Part shown: one piece after another, positions 1 to 8,956 of the stretch
Layout of the letters: every line of letters begins with the position of its first letter
How positions within the stretch are numbered: position 1 is the first letter of the stretch
Source of the DNA: Polyangiaceae bacterium
Lineage (GTDB): Bacteria; Myxococcota_A; Polyangia; Polyangiales; Polyangiaceae
DNA: 37,365 nt
Assembly (NCBI GenBank): GCA_023150915.1
Contig: JAKLKA010000065.1
Coordinates: 1-37,365, forward strand
Reading direction: 5' to 3'
Position numbers and translations under genes: made by a program
The notes under the pieces: generated by a model
What the model saw: the letters and a program-made list of their open reading frames with translations, nothing else
The model's database searches: none
What the model was told of the DNA's origin: nothing

Positions 1-503
1 GTCGGCGGGGCCGGCGGGGTCGGGTCACCTGTCCCGGACCATGTTGATAACTCCGTCTGCGCCGGCACGGGCGCCACCGGGGTGATGGTCGTCGCCACGT
101 CCGGCCGCGGATACCGCCGAGCAATCAGCTCCTCGATCTGTCGCTTGGACTTGCCGCGCGCCTCGGCGAGGACTTGCTCGGCGTTGTCCTCTGTCAGGTG
201 GCCGGAGAGCAGAAACAGGCCGGTCAGGTGGATGGCGCCGCTCGCGAGGTCATCGAGCACCTGCGGAAAGCGCTGGACCAGGCGGGCCACCCGCACGCGC
301 TTGTTGGCACCGTCCTCGGAATACCCGAGGCGCTCCACGCAATACGCGAAGAGCGAGGAGCAGGCCTCTTCGAGGTAGAGCCGGCGGCGGTCGAGCTCGG
401 CCAGGTGGAAGATGACGTCCGCAGAGGCGAGGCGCTCACTGCTGACAGCAGCAGAGAGGCGCTGGCGGAGCTCGCGATCGGAGGCCGAGGAGAGAGCTTG
501 CAT
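1..503 (-). CDS. HNH-endonuclease-type protein, N-terminal part (runs off left edge)
   Basis: The reading frame is open from an ATG at 503 to the window edge (about 167 residues), so only the N-terminal part is present. The translation begins MQALSSASDRELRQRL and contains LAELDRRRLYLE, SSLFAYCVERLGYSEDGA, HLTGLFLLSGHLTEDNA and EARGKSKRQIEELIARR. This helical N-terminal region is one I recognise from the multicopy HNH endonuclease family of myxobacteria, in which a C-terminal HNH nuclease domain follows. That domain would lie outside the window, so nuclease function is inferred from the family. The visible part ends in a Pro/Thr/Ala-rich linker. The roughly 500 bp upstream hold no convincing gene and include the inverted repeat shared with the right edge, so a second, oppositely oriented copy probably lies just beyond 37365. 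The native role of the family is not known to me. Confidence 0.8.
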   Translation of the reverse strand, partial: MQALSSASDRELRQRLSAAVSSERLASADVIFHLAELDRRRLYLEEACSSLFAYCVERLGYSEDGANKRVRVARLVQRFPQVLDDLASGAIHLTGLFLLSGHLTEDNAEQVLAEARGKSKRQIEELIARRYPRPDVATTITPVAPVPAQTELSTWSGTGDPTPPAPP

Positions 504-553
504 GACTCTTCGCATACCACGTGGTTTTTTGCCCTCACCGCTGACACAAGGAG

Positions 554-1000
554 CGCGTTTCGAGCACCCGGACGCATCGAAAGTCGTCGCGCGCGCGAAA
601 CCGAGTGAGCGCTCGACGTCATGCGCGCACAGGCCAACTCCTCGGCGATCGACGCAGTGTGCGCGCGAGTCGCTCTGAAACGCGTCAACAAGATTCTTTG
701 CGTCGATGCTCTTTTTCGTAGAGACGCTGCTGGCGCGCCCCCGATGGAAGGGGCGCGCCGGATTGCCGTCAGTGGTCTGTGGCAGCGGCAGCGTCATGGG
801 CTCGCCGGCTCGCGAGGCGGCGCGACGCTTCGGGGTCGGAGCGGGGGTGAGCAGCACACCCCACGCACGCGGGAGGCGACCGAGTGGTGGTCACGGGCAC
901 GCCCGGGCAGGACCGGCACGACGGGACACGCGCCACGCCTCAACTGATCGAAGACGCGTCCCTTTTCGCAACCGTCCGGCCCGACTTCCGGGCGGGGATG
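554..1000. repeat. Left copy of a long inverted repeat (HNH-gene upstream region)
   Basis: Bases 554-822 match the reverse complement of 37097-37365 with only three mismatches over 269 bp. After a copy-specific segment, bases 948-1000 match the reverse complement of 37041-37093 with one mismatch. The repeat includes a strong hairpin at 732-759: 10-bp arms GGCGCGCCCC and GGGGCGCGCC around an 8-base loop. The near identity outside any clear gene suggests recent duplication, gene conversion or a mobile unit that includes the HNH gene. The right copy is cut by the window edge, so the full length of the repeat cannot be seen. The stretch 504-1015 otherwise holds no gene I can support. Confidence 0.9.
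823..947. other. 125-bp segment present only in the left repeat copy
   Basis: In the left copy, 125 bp separate the two blocks that match the right edge. In the right copy the same junction holds only three bases (37094-37096). The segment has no obvious terminal inverted repeats or target duplication that I can see, and no ORF specific to it looks coding. It is either an insertion here or a deletion in the right copy. Confidence 0.75.
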
Positions 1001-1015
1001 CCCAGTCGGGGGCGC

Positions 1016-1174
1016 TCACGGAAGGGTGTACGGCACCGCGGACATGAGCAGGCCCACGACCGTGGCCACGAGCACCGCGACCGCGAATCCCATCCACATC
1101 CAGGTGGTCCAGGTGGGCCTGAGGCCGGGCGGCTGCACCTCCGGCTCGAGCGCGCGATGCCACGGAACTTTCAC
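1016..1174 (-). CDS. Small one-helix membrane protein, function unknown
   Basis: A 52-residue protein starting at GTG 1174, chosen because a perfect AAGGAGG Shine-Dalgarno sequence (1180-1186) lies five bases upstream. A longer frame begins upstream but has no such site. The protein has a polar, Pro-rich N-terminus (MKVPWHRALEPEVQPP) and one hydrophobic helix (MGFAVAVLVATVVGLLMSAV) near the C-terminus. I do not recognise a family. It lies 120 bp downstream of the lipid kinase on the same strand, so it could be co-transcribed. The helix would anchor it in the inner membrane with a short cytoplasmic or periplasmic tail. The perfect ribosome site and clean hydrophobic profile argue for a real gene despite its size. 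Confidence 0.65.
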   Translation of the reverse strand: MKVPWHRALEPEVQPPGLRPTWTTWMWMGFAVAVLVATVVGLLMSAVPYTLP

Positions 1175-1294
1175 GACGGCCTCCTTGTCCTGAGGCACCC
1201 CGTGCATCGGCCGTACCACCCGGCTTTGGCCCGAGATCCCGCGGGCCGTGATGCGCGCACCGGGAGAAGTGCGACGCTGTCGCGCGCTGCAACC

Positions 1295-2221
1295 TCACGC
1301 GCGGATGCGCAGCGCGCCGGCCAGCACGCGCGCGCGAATCGGAAGCCGCCCGGGCGTCTCGCCGTCCATGTCGATCAAGACGCGCGCCGAGGCGCCAAGC
1401 GGCTCTGCCTCGACCACCTTCCCGCGAGTCACGTGCACCTTGGCGTGCTCGGGGTGCGTCCCGCGGTAGATCTTGGGAGAGAGCAGCAACGTCTCGGCGC
1501 GTCCGACGTCGCCGAGCGCCACCACGTCGAACTGGCCGTCCGAAGGGTCGGCGTCGGGGGCGATCATCATGCCCCCGCCGAAGAACCGACCGTTGGCCAC
1601 CGCCACGTTGAAGATGGGCCCCTCGTGGAAGGGCGTGCCGTCCACCGTCACCCGGACGGGTGCGTTCCGATAGGCGAACATTGCGCGGAGGGTGCCGCTG
1701 AAGAACGCTGCCCGGCCGCCCATCCACTTGGGCGTCGAGTTCACGATCCGATCGGTGAGGCCGCCGATGCCGAAGCTGGCGATGTTGAGGAACGCGCGCA
1801 CCACCCGGGAGCCGTCGTCCGCCACGAGCTCGAGCGCGCCGAGATCCAGCGGGCGCGGGGTGGCGTCCCGCAGGCGCCGCGCGGCCTCGTCGACCCCGTC
1901 GCCGAGGCGGAAGGTCTTCCGGAAGTCGCCGCCGGTGCCGGCCGGGATCAGCCCCAGCTCGGGTCCGGCGATGGGGTTTCCGCGCGGATCGACGTAGGCC
2001 TGGGCGACCTCGTTCAGCGTGCCGTCGCCGCCCACCACCGCCACGCACGTCACCCCGTCGGCGCGCGCCTCGTCCAAGAGCCGTCGAGCGTCACCGGGCG
2101 CCCGGGTCTGGACCACGTCGTGGGTCAGGCCCACCCGCTCGAGCGCGCGGGAAATTGCGGGGATCTTGCGCACGGCGTTGCCGGCGCCCGCCTGGGGATT
2201 GACGAGGACTCGGAGCTTCAA
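1295..2221 (-). CDS. Diacylglycerol-kinase-family lipid kinase (YegS/DgkB-like)
   Basis: A 308-residue protein of the DAG-kinase catalytic-domain family, which phosphorylates lipid hydroxyls (diacylglycerol or related lipids) from ATP at the inner membrane. The N-terminal strand LRVLVNPQAGAG, the nucleotide loop GGDGTLNE (about residues 64-71) and PAGTGGDF (about 93-100) are the family hallmarks. The C-terminal half carries NIASFGIGG and VAVANGRFFGGGM, typical of the two-domain bacterial lipid kinases. The usual Asn of the GTGND-type motif is Gly here. I place the start at TTG 2221, where homology begins and a GAGAGG-like site lies just upstream. An ATG at 2329 is in frame, but its extra 36 residues look non-coding and overlap the leader of the divergent RRM gene. 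The exact lipid substrate cannot be read from sequence. Confidence 0.85.
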   Translation of the reverse strand: MKLRVLVNPQAGAGNAVRKIPAISRALERVGLTHDVVQTRAPGDARRLLDEARADGVTCVAVVGGDGTLNEVAQAYVDPRGNPIAGPELGLIPAGTGGDFRKTFRLGDGVDEAARRLRDATPRPLDLGALELVADDGSRVVRAFLNIASFGIGGLTDRIVNSTPKWMGGRAAFFSGTLRAMFAYRNAPVRVTVDGTPFHEGPIFNVAVANGRFFGGGMMIAPDADPSDGQFDVVALGDVGRAETLLLSPKIYRGTHPEHAKVHVTRGKVVEAEPLGASARVLIDMDGETPGRLPIRARVLAGALRIRA

Positions 2222-2391
2222 CGGCCTCTCGCCCCTATAGCCCGGAACCGTGCCGGGCGTCTCGCGGATCGGGGCCCGGCGGAAGTCGCGACTTGAACCT
2301 GAGAAAAGCGGACGATATCGTTGCTGCACCTCGGAGAGCGGCGTCCGCTCGAAGGGGACTTCTAGAAAGGGCTGAACGAGGATCGCGAAGC

Positions 2392-3234
2392 ATGTCGACC
2401 GAGGATGAGCGCAAGCTCTTCATAGCGGGCTTGCCGGATTCCATGACCGAGGACGTGCTGCGGCAGCTGTTCGAGGCGACCGGTGGAACGGTCGTCAACG
2501 TGACGTTGCCCAAGCACCGTGACACCGGCCGCCCACGCGGTTTCGGATTCGTCACCCTCGCAACATCCGATCAGGCGGCCGCGGCGCGTGACCAACTCGA
2601 CGGGTCGCTGCAAGCGGGCCGCTCGATCTCCGTTCGCCCGTTCCAGTCCGAACCACCGCGTCGTGATGCGCGCAGCGAGGCCCCCGGCGGTCCCGTCAGC
2701 AGCGCGAACACTGGCGATCGCACGCTTTACGTGGGCAATTTGCCTTACGACGCGGCGCAGGCCGATCTCGAAGCGATCTTCGCCGAGCACGGCGTTGCGC
2801 CGGTGGTGCGCATCCACCTGCCGGTGGGCCCCGACGGCCGCATGCGCGGTTTCGGCTTCGTCACCATGGGTAGCGCCGAGGCCGCGAACGAAGCCATCAC
2901 GGCGCTGCGCGGCGTCGAGATGAAGGGCCGCGGGCTGATGGTGAACATCGCGCACCCACGCGGCGATCGCCCGCCCATGAGCGGCGGTGATCGGCCTGGC
3001 TTCGGTGGCGGCGGCTTTGGTGGCGGCGGCGGCTACCCCGACTTTCCGTCGGCTCCGCCCGCGGACGCGAGCCGTGGCGGCGAGCGGCGCGGCCCGCCGG
3101 GCGGCGGCGGCGGCGGTCCGCCGCCGGCTCCGGACTGGGAAAAGAAGAAGAAGAAGCGCGGGAAGCTCGACCAGGGCGGCGCCAAGAAGGGCCGCGAGAA
3201 CCGCAAAGACTGGGAAGACTGGGACGAGGACTGA
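2392..3234 (+). CDS. Tandem-RRM RNA-binding protein with Gly-rich tail
   Basis: A 280-residue cytoplasmic RNA-binding protein. RRM1 (about residues 7-84) has RNP2 LFIAGL (9-14) and RNP1 RGFGFVTL (49-56). RRM2 (about 110-187) has RNP2 LYVGNL (112-117) and RNP1 RGFGFVTM (152-159). Both RNP1 motifs keep the aromatic residues that stack on RNA. A Gly-rich, RGG-like region follows (about 200-245), then a Lys run and an acidic end. Most bacterial RRM proteins have one RRM and about 80-130 residues, so the double RRM with a disordered tail is closer to eukaryotic hnRNP-like designs. The start ATG 2392 is preceded by an AACGAGGA-type site. The leader has a small hairpin at 2336-2350 (GAGCGG/CCGCTC). 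A role in mRNA folding or stability is inferred from the family. Confidence 0.92.
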   Translation: MSTEDERKLFIAGLPDSMTEDVLRQLFEATGGTVVNVTLPKHRDTGRPRGFGFVTLATSDQAAAARDQLDGSLQAGRSISVRPFQSEPPRRDARSEAPGGPVSSANTGDRTLYVGNLPYDAAQADLEAIFAEHGVAPVVRIHLPVGPDGRMRGFGFVTMGSAEAANEAITALRGVEMKGRGLMVNIAHPRGDRPPMSGGDRPGFGGGGFGGGGGYPDFPSAPPADASRGGERRGPPGGGGGGPPPAPDWEKKKKKRGKLDQGGAKKGRENRKDWEDWDED

Positions 3235-3296
3235 GCCTCCGCCACGGAAGGCCCCTGTTTTCTACTGTCCTCGCTGACCGGCCCGCTGGCCGCAGC

Positions 3297-3316
3297 GGCA
3301 ATCTGCGGCGATTGCC
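3297..3316 (+). terminator. Hairpin between the RRM gene and mreB
   Basis: Seven-base arms GGCAATC (3297-3303) and GATTGCC (3310-3316) enclose a six-base loop, 63 bp after the RRM stop codon. There is no T-run, so termination is only possible, not shown. A second short dyad, GGATGG/CCATCC at 3381-3394, lies closer to mreB and could be an operator. Confidence 0.35.
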
Positions 3317-3413
3317 TGGGGCGTCGCCGGCGTGCTACGACGGCGGGCCCGTTTTCCCCAGCGTCGGGGAGGTCCGGGTGGGATGGTCCCATCCGCGTCC
3401 GCCCGAGAAGTGA

Positions 3414-4451
<1,038 letters not shown>

Positions 4452-4488
4452 TCGTCGGCGCTCGCTCGAACGCGCCCAGGAGGTCTTC

Positions 4489-5367
4489 GTGAGCTCGCTC
4501 CGCCGCTACCGCGACATCATCATCGTGGTGCTGCTGCTCGCGGTGCCGTTCTTCTTCCTGCGTGCCAGCATCCGCCGGCCGGAAGAGATGAGCGTGGTCG
4601 ACCGTACCATCATGCGCGTCGCGGCGCCCCTCGAGTACGTGTCGGCGGCGCTGGCACGGGGCATCTCGTCGCTGGTGGGGGACTATGTCTACCTGGTCGA
4701 CGTCAAGAAGGACAACGACAAGCTGGCCTACGAGAACGCTCGGCTGCGCGCCGAGGTGCGCCAGCTCAAGAGCGCCGAGGCCGAGAACGTCCGCTTGCGG
4801 CGGCTCTTGAACCTGCGCGAGACGATCGCCGCCGAGACCGTCAGCGCCGTGGTGATCGGAAAAGACACGACCGAGTACTTCCGAGTGGCGCACGTCACCC
4901 TGGACAACCCCGGGGTGCAGGTGAAGCCCGGCATGCCGGTGCTGTCGTTCGATGGCACGGTGGGCACCGTGCTGCGCGTGGCCGGCGACAAGGTGGACGT
5001 CGAGCTGACGGTGGACAGCGGCTTCGGCGTGGACGTGACCGTCGAGCGCACCGGAGCGCGGGGCTTCGTCCGCGGCGTGGGCGATCGTAGCCGCTACGGC
5101 GTCCGGGTCGAGTACGTGCAGCGCAGCGACGAGGTGAACGTCGGCGACGTGCTGCTCACCAGCGGTGTGGGCTGCCGCTTCCCCAAGGGGGTGCCGGTGG
5201 CCCGGGTGAACAAGGTCGTCAAGCGGGACTTCGGCATGTACCAGTCGGTCGAAGCCGAGCCGACGGTGGACTTCTCTCGTCTCGAGGAGGTCATCATCGT
5301 GCTCTCGGACTCGAAGGACTGCGAGGCCAAGAGCGGCGGGCAACGCCGGCCGAGGGCCAAGCTCTGA
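4489..5367 (+). CDS. mreC: Rod-shape-determining protein MreC
   Basis: A 292-residue inner-membrane protein with a periplasmic domain that links MreB/MreD to PBP2. The start is GTG 4489, with a strong CAGGAGGT ribosome site four bases upstream. A transmembrane segment (about residues 8-25, IIIVVLLLAVPFFFLRA) is followed by a predicted coiled coil (about 70-105, KKDNDKLAYENARLRAEVRQ) and then the paired beta-barrel MreC core with GMPVLSFDGTVGTV and DVLLTSGVG. This is the standard MreC architecture and size. It sits between mreB and mreD, with only 7 bp to mreD. Confidence 0.97.
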   Translation: MSSLRRYRDIIIVVLLLAVPFFFLRASIRRPEEMSVVDRTIMRVAAPLEYVSAALARGISSLVGDYVYLVDVKKDNDKLAYENARLRAEVRQLKSAEAENVRLRRLLNLRETIAAETVSAVVIGKDTTEYFRVAHVTLDNPGVQVKPGMPVLSFDGTVGTVLRVAGDKVDVELTVDSGFGVDVTVERTGARGFVRGVGDRSRYGVRVEYVQRSDEVNVGDVLLTSGVGCRFPKGVPVARVNKVVKRDFGMYQSVEAEPTVDFSRLEEVIIVLSDSKDCEAKSGGQRRPRAKL

Positions 5368-5374
5368 GGCGGCC

Positions 5375-5902
5375 ATGCGCAACGCCGCTTTCGTCGCCAC
5401 GGGCGTGGTCCTGATCCTGATCCAGGCCAACCTGTACCGGGCGCTCGGCTGGCTTCACCTGAACGGCGCCACCCCCAGCCTGGTGTTGCCGCTGGTGATC
5501 TTCCTGGGCGTCCACGAGCACTCGATGGCACGCGGGGCGCTCATCGCGTTCGGGCTCGGGTACTTCCTCGACGTGGTGGCGTCGGCGCCGATGTGGCTGT
5601 TCACCTTCGTGACCGTCGCCAACTGGTGGCTCTCGCGGGTGGCCGGGGTGAGGCTCACCGCGCAGACGTTCATCACGCGCATGTCGCTGGGTTTCGTGTT
5701 CTCGCTGACCGAAGCCGCCATGGTGCTGATATTGCTCGCGGTGTTCGGCTCGGACACACGTCGCCCCCTCGAGATCGGGCACATCGTCTTGCCCCGGGCG
5801 ATTGCCACGGCGCTGTTCGCGCCGATCGTGTTCCACATCGCCCAGCGGATCCACCAGAGCACGCAGCCCGTCCACGGCGGCGCCGAGGGAGCCCAGCGGT
5901 GA
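5375..5902 (+). CDS. mreD: Rod-shape-determining protein MreD
   Basis: A 175-residue multi-pass inner-membrane protein with about five hydrophobic segments, matching MreD in size, profile and position between mreC and mrdA. Sequence conservation in MreD is low, so assignment rests on operon context plus the helix pattern (for example GVVLILIQANLYRALGWL at the N-terminus and GYFLDVVASAPMWLF in the middle). Its stop overlaps the mrdA start by four bases (GTGA at 5899-5902), which suggests translational coupling. Confidence 0.93.
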   Translation: MRNAAFVATGVVLILIQANLYRALGWLHLNGATPSLVLPLVIFLGVHEHSMARGALIAFGLGYFLDVVASAPMWLFTFVTVANWWLSRVAGVRLTAQTFITRMSLGFVFSLTEAAMVLILLAVFGSDTRRPLEIGHIVLPRAIATALFAPIVFHIAQRIHQSTQPVHGGAEGAQR

Positions 5903-7839
5903 GCATTCTCGTCCAGCGCTCGGACGTGGGCGAGTTCCGGCGGCGCTATCGCTGGATGGTGTTGGTCATTCTGGGTGGGTTCGTGCTCTTACTCGGCCGG
6001 CTGGTGCAACTGCAGATCGTGGAGGGGGACCTGCACCGGGCGCAGGCGCGTCGCAACATCATCGGCGAGCTGTCGCTGGCCACCACCCGCGGCGTGATTC
6101 GTGACGGCCAAGGCCAGGTCCTGGCGGCCAATCGGCCCAGCTACAACGTCTACGCCGTGCCCGAGCAGGTCGACATGGAGAAGACCTGGCCGCGCGTGGT
6201 GCAGCTGATGGCGCTGGACGACGGCGAGAAGGAAGAGCTCACCAAGAAGCTGCTCGACGCGCGCGCGGCAGGCGGGACGCGCCCCTCGCAGCAGACGCTC
6301 TTGCGCGTGGACGTGGATCGCGACGTGGTGGCGGCGCTCGAGACCCACGAAGACGACCTGCGAGGCATCGACGTGGTGCCGGTGCCGGTGCGCTACTTCC
6401 CCCACGGTGAGCTCGGCGCGCACCTGATCGGCTACATGCGCGAGATCGATCCCGAGACCTTGGCGAGGTTCGAGGGTCGGGGGTATCGGGCCGGCGACCA
6501 GCTGGGCGCGGTGGGGGTCGAGCGCCGCTGGGAGAGCTATCTGCGTGGGCAGCGCGGCTGGCGCAAGGTGCTGCGGGGCATCAACAAGCGGGCGGCGCGT
6601 GAGGACCTGGAGCCGAAGTACCTGGAAGAGCCGCGGCGGCTCGAGCCCGTGCCCGGCCGTGACGTGTCACTGACCGTGGACATCGAGCTGGAACGCGCGA
6701 TCGAGAAGGCGATGCGCGGGCAGCTGGCCGGCGCGGTGGTGGTGGTGGACGTGCGCACCGGGCGCCTGCTGGCGGCCGTCTCCAAGCCCAGCTTCGACCC
6801 CAACGTGGTTTCGGGCGGTACCGGCATGCGGGCGGTGCGGGACTCGTTCCGCCGGCTGTACGCCGACCCGCTCCGGCCCACGCTGGACAAGACCATCTCG
6901 GCGGCCTATCCGCCAGGCTCCACCTACAAGCCGTTCTCGGCCCTGGCGTCGCTGGCCGACGGGCTGATCACGCCGCAGACCCAGGTGAACTGCCGCGGCG
7001 GCTACGAGTACGGCCGGCGCTTCTTCCGCTGCACCGGCGTGCACGGCACCGTGAACCTGCACGAGGCCATCGTGCGCTCGTGCAACACCTATTTCTACCA
7101 GGTGGGCGAGGGCATCCACATCGACCGCCTGGCCAAGATCGGCCTCGATTTCGGCTTCGGCGTGAAGACCGGCATCGGCGTGAACCCCGAAGCGCGCGGG
7201 CGCATGCCCACCCGTGCCTGGTACACCCGGCGCTACAAGGGCGCGTTCCGAGGCGGCTTCACCTTGCTCGCCGCCATCGGGCAGGGCGCCGCCACGGTCA
7301 CCCCGCTCCAGCTGGCGCTGGCCTACGGCGCCCTGGCAAACGGCGGAACCCTCTACCAGCCGCAGGTGGTTCGCAGCATCGAGACCAGCGACGGCACCGT
7401 GGTCCAGGAGTTTCCGCCGCGCGTGCGCCGGATGGTGACCGTGAACGAGGACCATCTTTCGCGGGTCAAGGCCGGACTCACGGGCGTGGTGGTCGAACGC
7501 GAAGGCACCGCCTTCCACGAGACGCTGACGGGCACCGACATGGCCGGCAAGACCGGAACGGCGCAGGTGAGCCACGTCACGCCCCGCGGCGTCGACCCCG
7601 AGAAGGTCTGGTACTTCAACCGCGACCACGCATGGTTCGCGGGCTATGCGCCGGCGCGCTCGCCAGAAATTGCGTTCGTCGTCCTGGTCGAGCACGGCGG
7701 CGCCGGCGGAAAGAACGCCGTGCCCATCGGCTCACGCTTGGTGCGCGACTGGGAGAAGCTCAAGGAGAAGCGCGCCACCGCCCGGGCCTCGGCGCGCCGC
7801 CCGCCGCCCAAGAAGGAGCCCGACGATGGCTCGCGGTGA
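5899..7839 (+). CDS. mrdA: Penicillin-binding protein 2 (elongasome transpeptidase)
   Basis: A 646-residue class B PBP that cross-links lateral-wall peptidoglycan together with RodA. One transmembrane helix (about residues 15-35) is followed by the PBP dimerisation domain (starting near LATTRGVIRDGQGQVLAANRPSYNV) and the transpeptidase domain. The three active-site motifs are present: SxxK as STYK (Ser 341), SxN as SCN (394) and KTG (551, AGKTGTAQVS). The start is GTG 5899, which overlaps the mreD stop; a GGGAGCC site lies upstream. A longer upstream frame exists, but it lies inside mreD and is not homologous. The rodA start lies inside the 3' end of this gene. Confidence 0.97.
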   Translation: MSILVQRSDVGEFRRRYRWMVLVILGGFVLLLGRLVQLQIVEGDLHRAQARRNIIGELSLATTRGVIRDGQGQVLAANRPSYNVYAVPEQVDMEKTWPRVVQLMALDDGEKEELTKKLLDARAAGGTRPSQQTLLRVDVDRDVVAALETHEDDLRGIDVVPVPVRYFPHGELGAHLIGYMREIDPETLARFEGRGYRAGDQLGAVGVERRWESYLRGQRGWRKVLRGINKRAAREDLEPKYLEEPRRLEPVPGRDVSLTVDIELERAIEKAMRGQLAGAVVVVDVRTGRLLAAVSKPSFDPNVVSGGTGMRAVRDSFRRLYADPLRPTLDKTISAAYPPGSTYKPFSALASLADGLITPQTQVNCRGGYEYGRRFFRCTGVHGTVNLHEAIVRSCNTYFYQVGEGIHIDRLAKIGLDFGFGVKTGIGVNPEARGRMPTRAWYTRRYKGAFRGGFTLLAAIGQGAATVTPLQLALAYGALANGGTLYQPQVVRSIETSDGTVVQEFPPRVRRMVTVNEDHLSRVKAGLTGVVVEREGTAFHETLTGTDMAGKTGTAQVSHVTPRGVDPEKVWYFNRDHAWFAGYAPARSPEIAFVVLVEHGGAGGKNAVPIGSRLVRDWEKLKEKRATARASARRPPPKKEPDDGSR

Positions 7840-8947
7840 TCGCATCTCGTTCCGCGGGGGCGCGCAGGTGGACGCCCCGCTGCTCTTGGCCATCGTCGCG
7901 GTCGCGACCATGGGCGTGGTCAACCTGTACAGCGCGACCAGTGTGTACGTGGAAGCGGGTAAGCGGGCCGCCCTGGCCGACATCTACGTGTCGCAGGTCT
8001 ACTGGTTCGTGGTGGGCGGCCTCTTGGCCATGCTGGTGGCGGCCATCGATTATCGCCACTTCGAGCGCCTGGCGTACTTCTTCTACGCCGGGGGCATCGT
8101 CTCGCTCGGCCTGGTGTTCGTGCTCGGCGCCGACATCCGGGGTTCGTCGCGCTGGATCCAGATCGGGAGCTTCAATTTTCAACCGAGCGAGTTCATCAAG
8201 ATCTTGATCATCTTGGTGGTCGCCAAGTATCTGCACGACGACCCGAAGACCGAGCCGCGAACGCTCTTCGACCTGGCGCCCGCCGCGGGCCTGGTGGGCC
8301 TTCCAGTGATCTTGGTGATGGCGCAGCCGGATCTCGGAACCTCGCTCATCTATCTGCTCACCGCCGCCAGCATGCTGGCCATGACCAAGGTGCGCGCCCA
8401 GAGCGTGGCCACCCTGGTGGTCGCCGGGGTCACTGCCGTGCCGCTGGCGTGGAAGTACGTGCTCAAGGACTATCAGAAGAACCGCATCACCAGCTTCCTC
8501 GACCCCGAGCACGACAAGACCGGCATCGGCTGGCATGCCTTCCAGTCGCGCACCGCCATCGGCAACGGTGGGCTGACCGGAGAGGGCTTCATGCAGGGCA
8601 CGCAGAACCAGTTCGGGTTCGTGCCCGATCAGTACTCGGATTTCCCCTTCGCCGTGTTCGCCGAAGACTGGGGAATGTTCGGCTCCGTGCTCTTGCTCGC
8701 GACCTATTGCTTCGTCTGCATCTGGGCCGTTCACGTGGCGTCGCAGTCGAAGGACCGCTTCGGGGCAGCGCTGGCGGTGGGGGTCGGTGCGATGTTCTTC
8801 TGGCACACGTTCTTCAACGTGGGCATGGCGGTGGGCATCTTGCCGGTGGTCGGCATCACGCTGCCGCTGTTTTCCTACGGCGGCTCGAGCGTGGTGACCA
8901 TGCTGATCGGCCTCGGCCTGCTCATGAGCGTGTCGATGCGGCGCTGA
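7826..8947 (+). CDS. rodA: SEDS peptidoglycan glycosyltransferase RodA
   Basis: A 373-residue polytopic SEDS-family protein that polymerises lipid II glycan strands during elongation, paired with PBP2. It begins ATG 7826, overlapping mrdA by 14 bp, with an AGAAGGAG ribosome site within mrdA. About ten hydrophobic segments are visible. SEDS hallmarks include GSSRWIQIGSFNFQPSEFIK, AQPDLGTSL, the QNQFGFVPDQYSDFPFAVFAED region with the catalytic-loop Asp, and the C-terminal GITLPLFSYGGSS. It is the last gene of the rod operon. The stop lies only nine bases from the convergent stop of the next gene. Confidence 0.97.
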   Translation: MARGDRISFRGGAQVDAPLLLAIVAVATMGVVNLYSATSVYVEAGKRAALADIYVSQVYWFVVGGLLAMLVAAIDYRHFERLAYFFYAGGIVSLGLVFVLGADIRGSSRWIQIGSFNFQPSEFIKILIILVVAKYLHDDPKTEPRTLFDLAPAAGLVGLPVILVMAQPDLGTSLIYLLTAASMLAMTKVRAQSVATLVVAGVTAVPLAWKYVLKDYQKNRITSFLDPEHDKTGIGWHAFQSRTAIGNGGLTGEGFMQGTQNQFGFVPDQYSDFPFAVFAEDWGMFGSVLLLATYCFVCIWAVHVASQSKDRFGAALAVGVGAMFFWHTFFNVGMAVGILPVVGITLPLFSYGGSSVVTMLIGLGLLMSVSMRR

Positions 8948-8956
8948 CGACCGGCG

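Noticed and set aside
621-947. Open frame starting MRAQANSSAID that also appears at the right edge (36942-37298)
   Set aside because: The frame is shared only because the DNA is an inverted repeat. The single-base differences change amino acids, the frame diverges at the 125-bp difference, and there is no ribosome site or recognisable domain.
884-2296. Long plus-strand frame opposite the lipid kinase
   Set aside because: It is the antisense shadow of a well-supported kinase gene in GC-rich DNA; its composition is His/Arg/Gly-rich without motifs.
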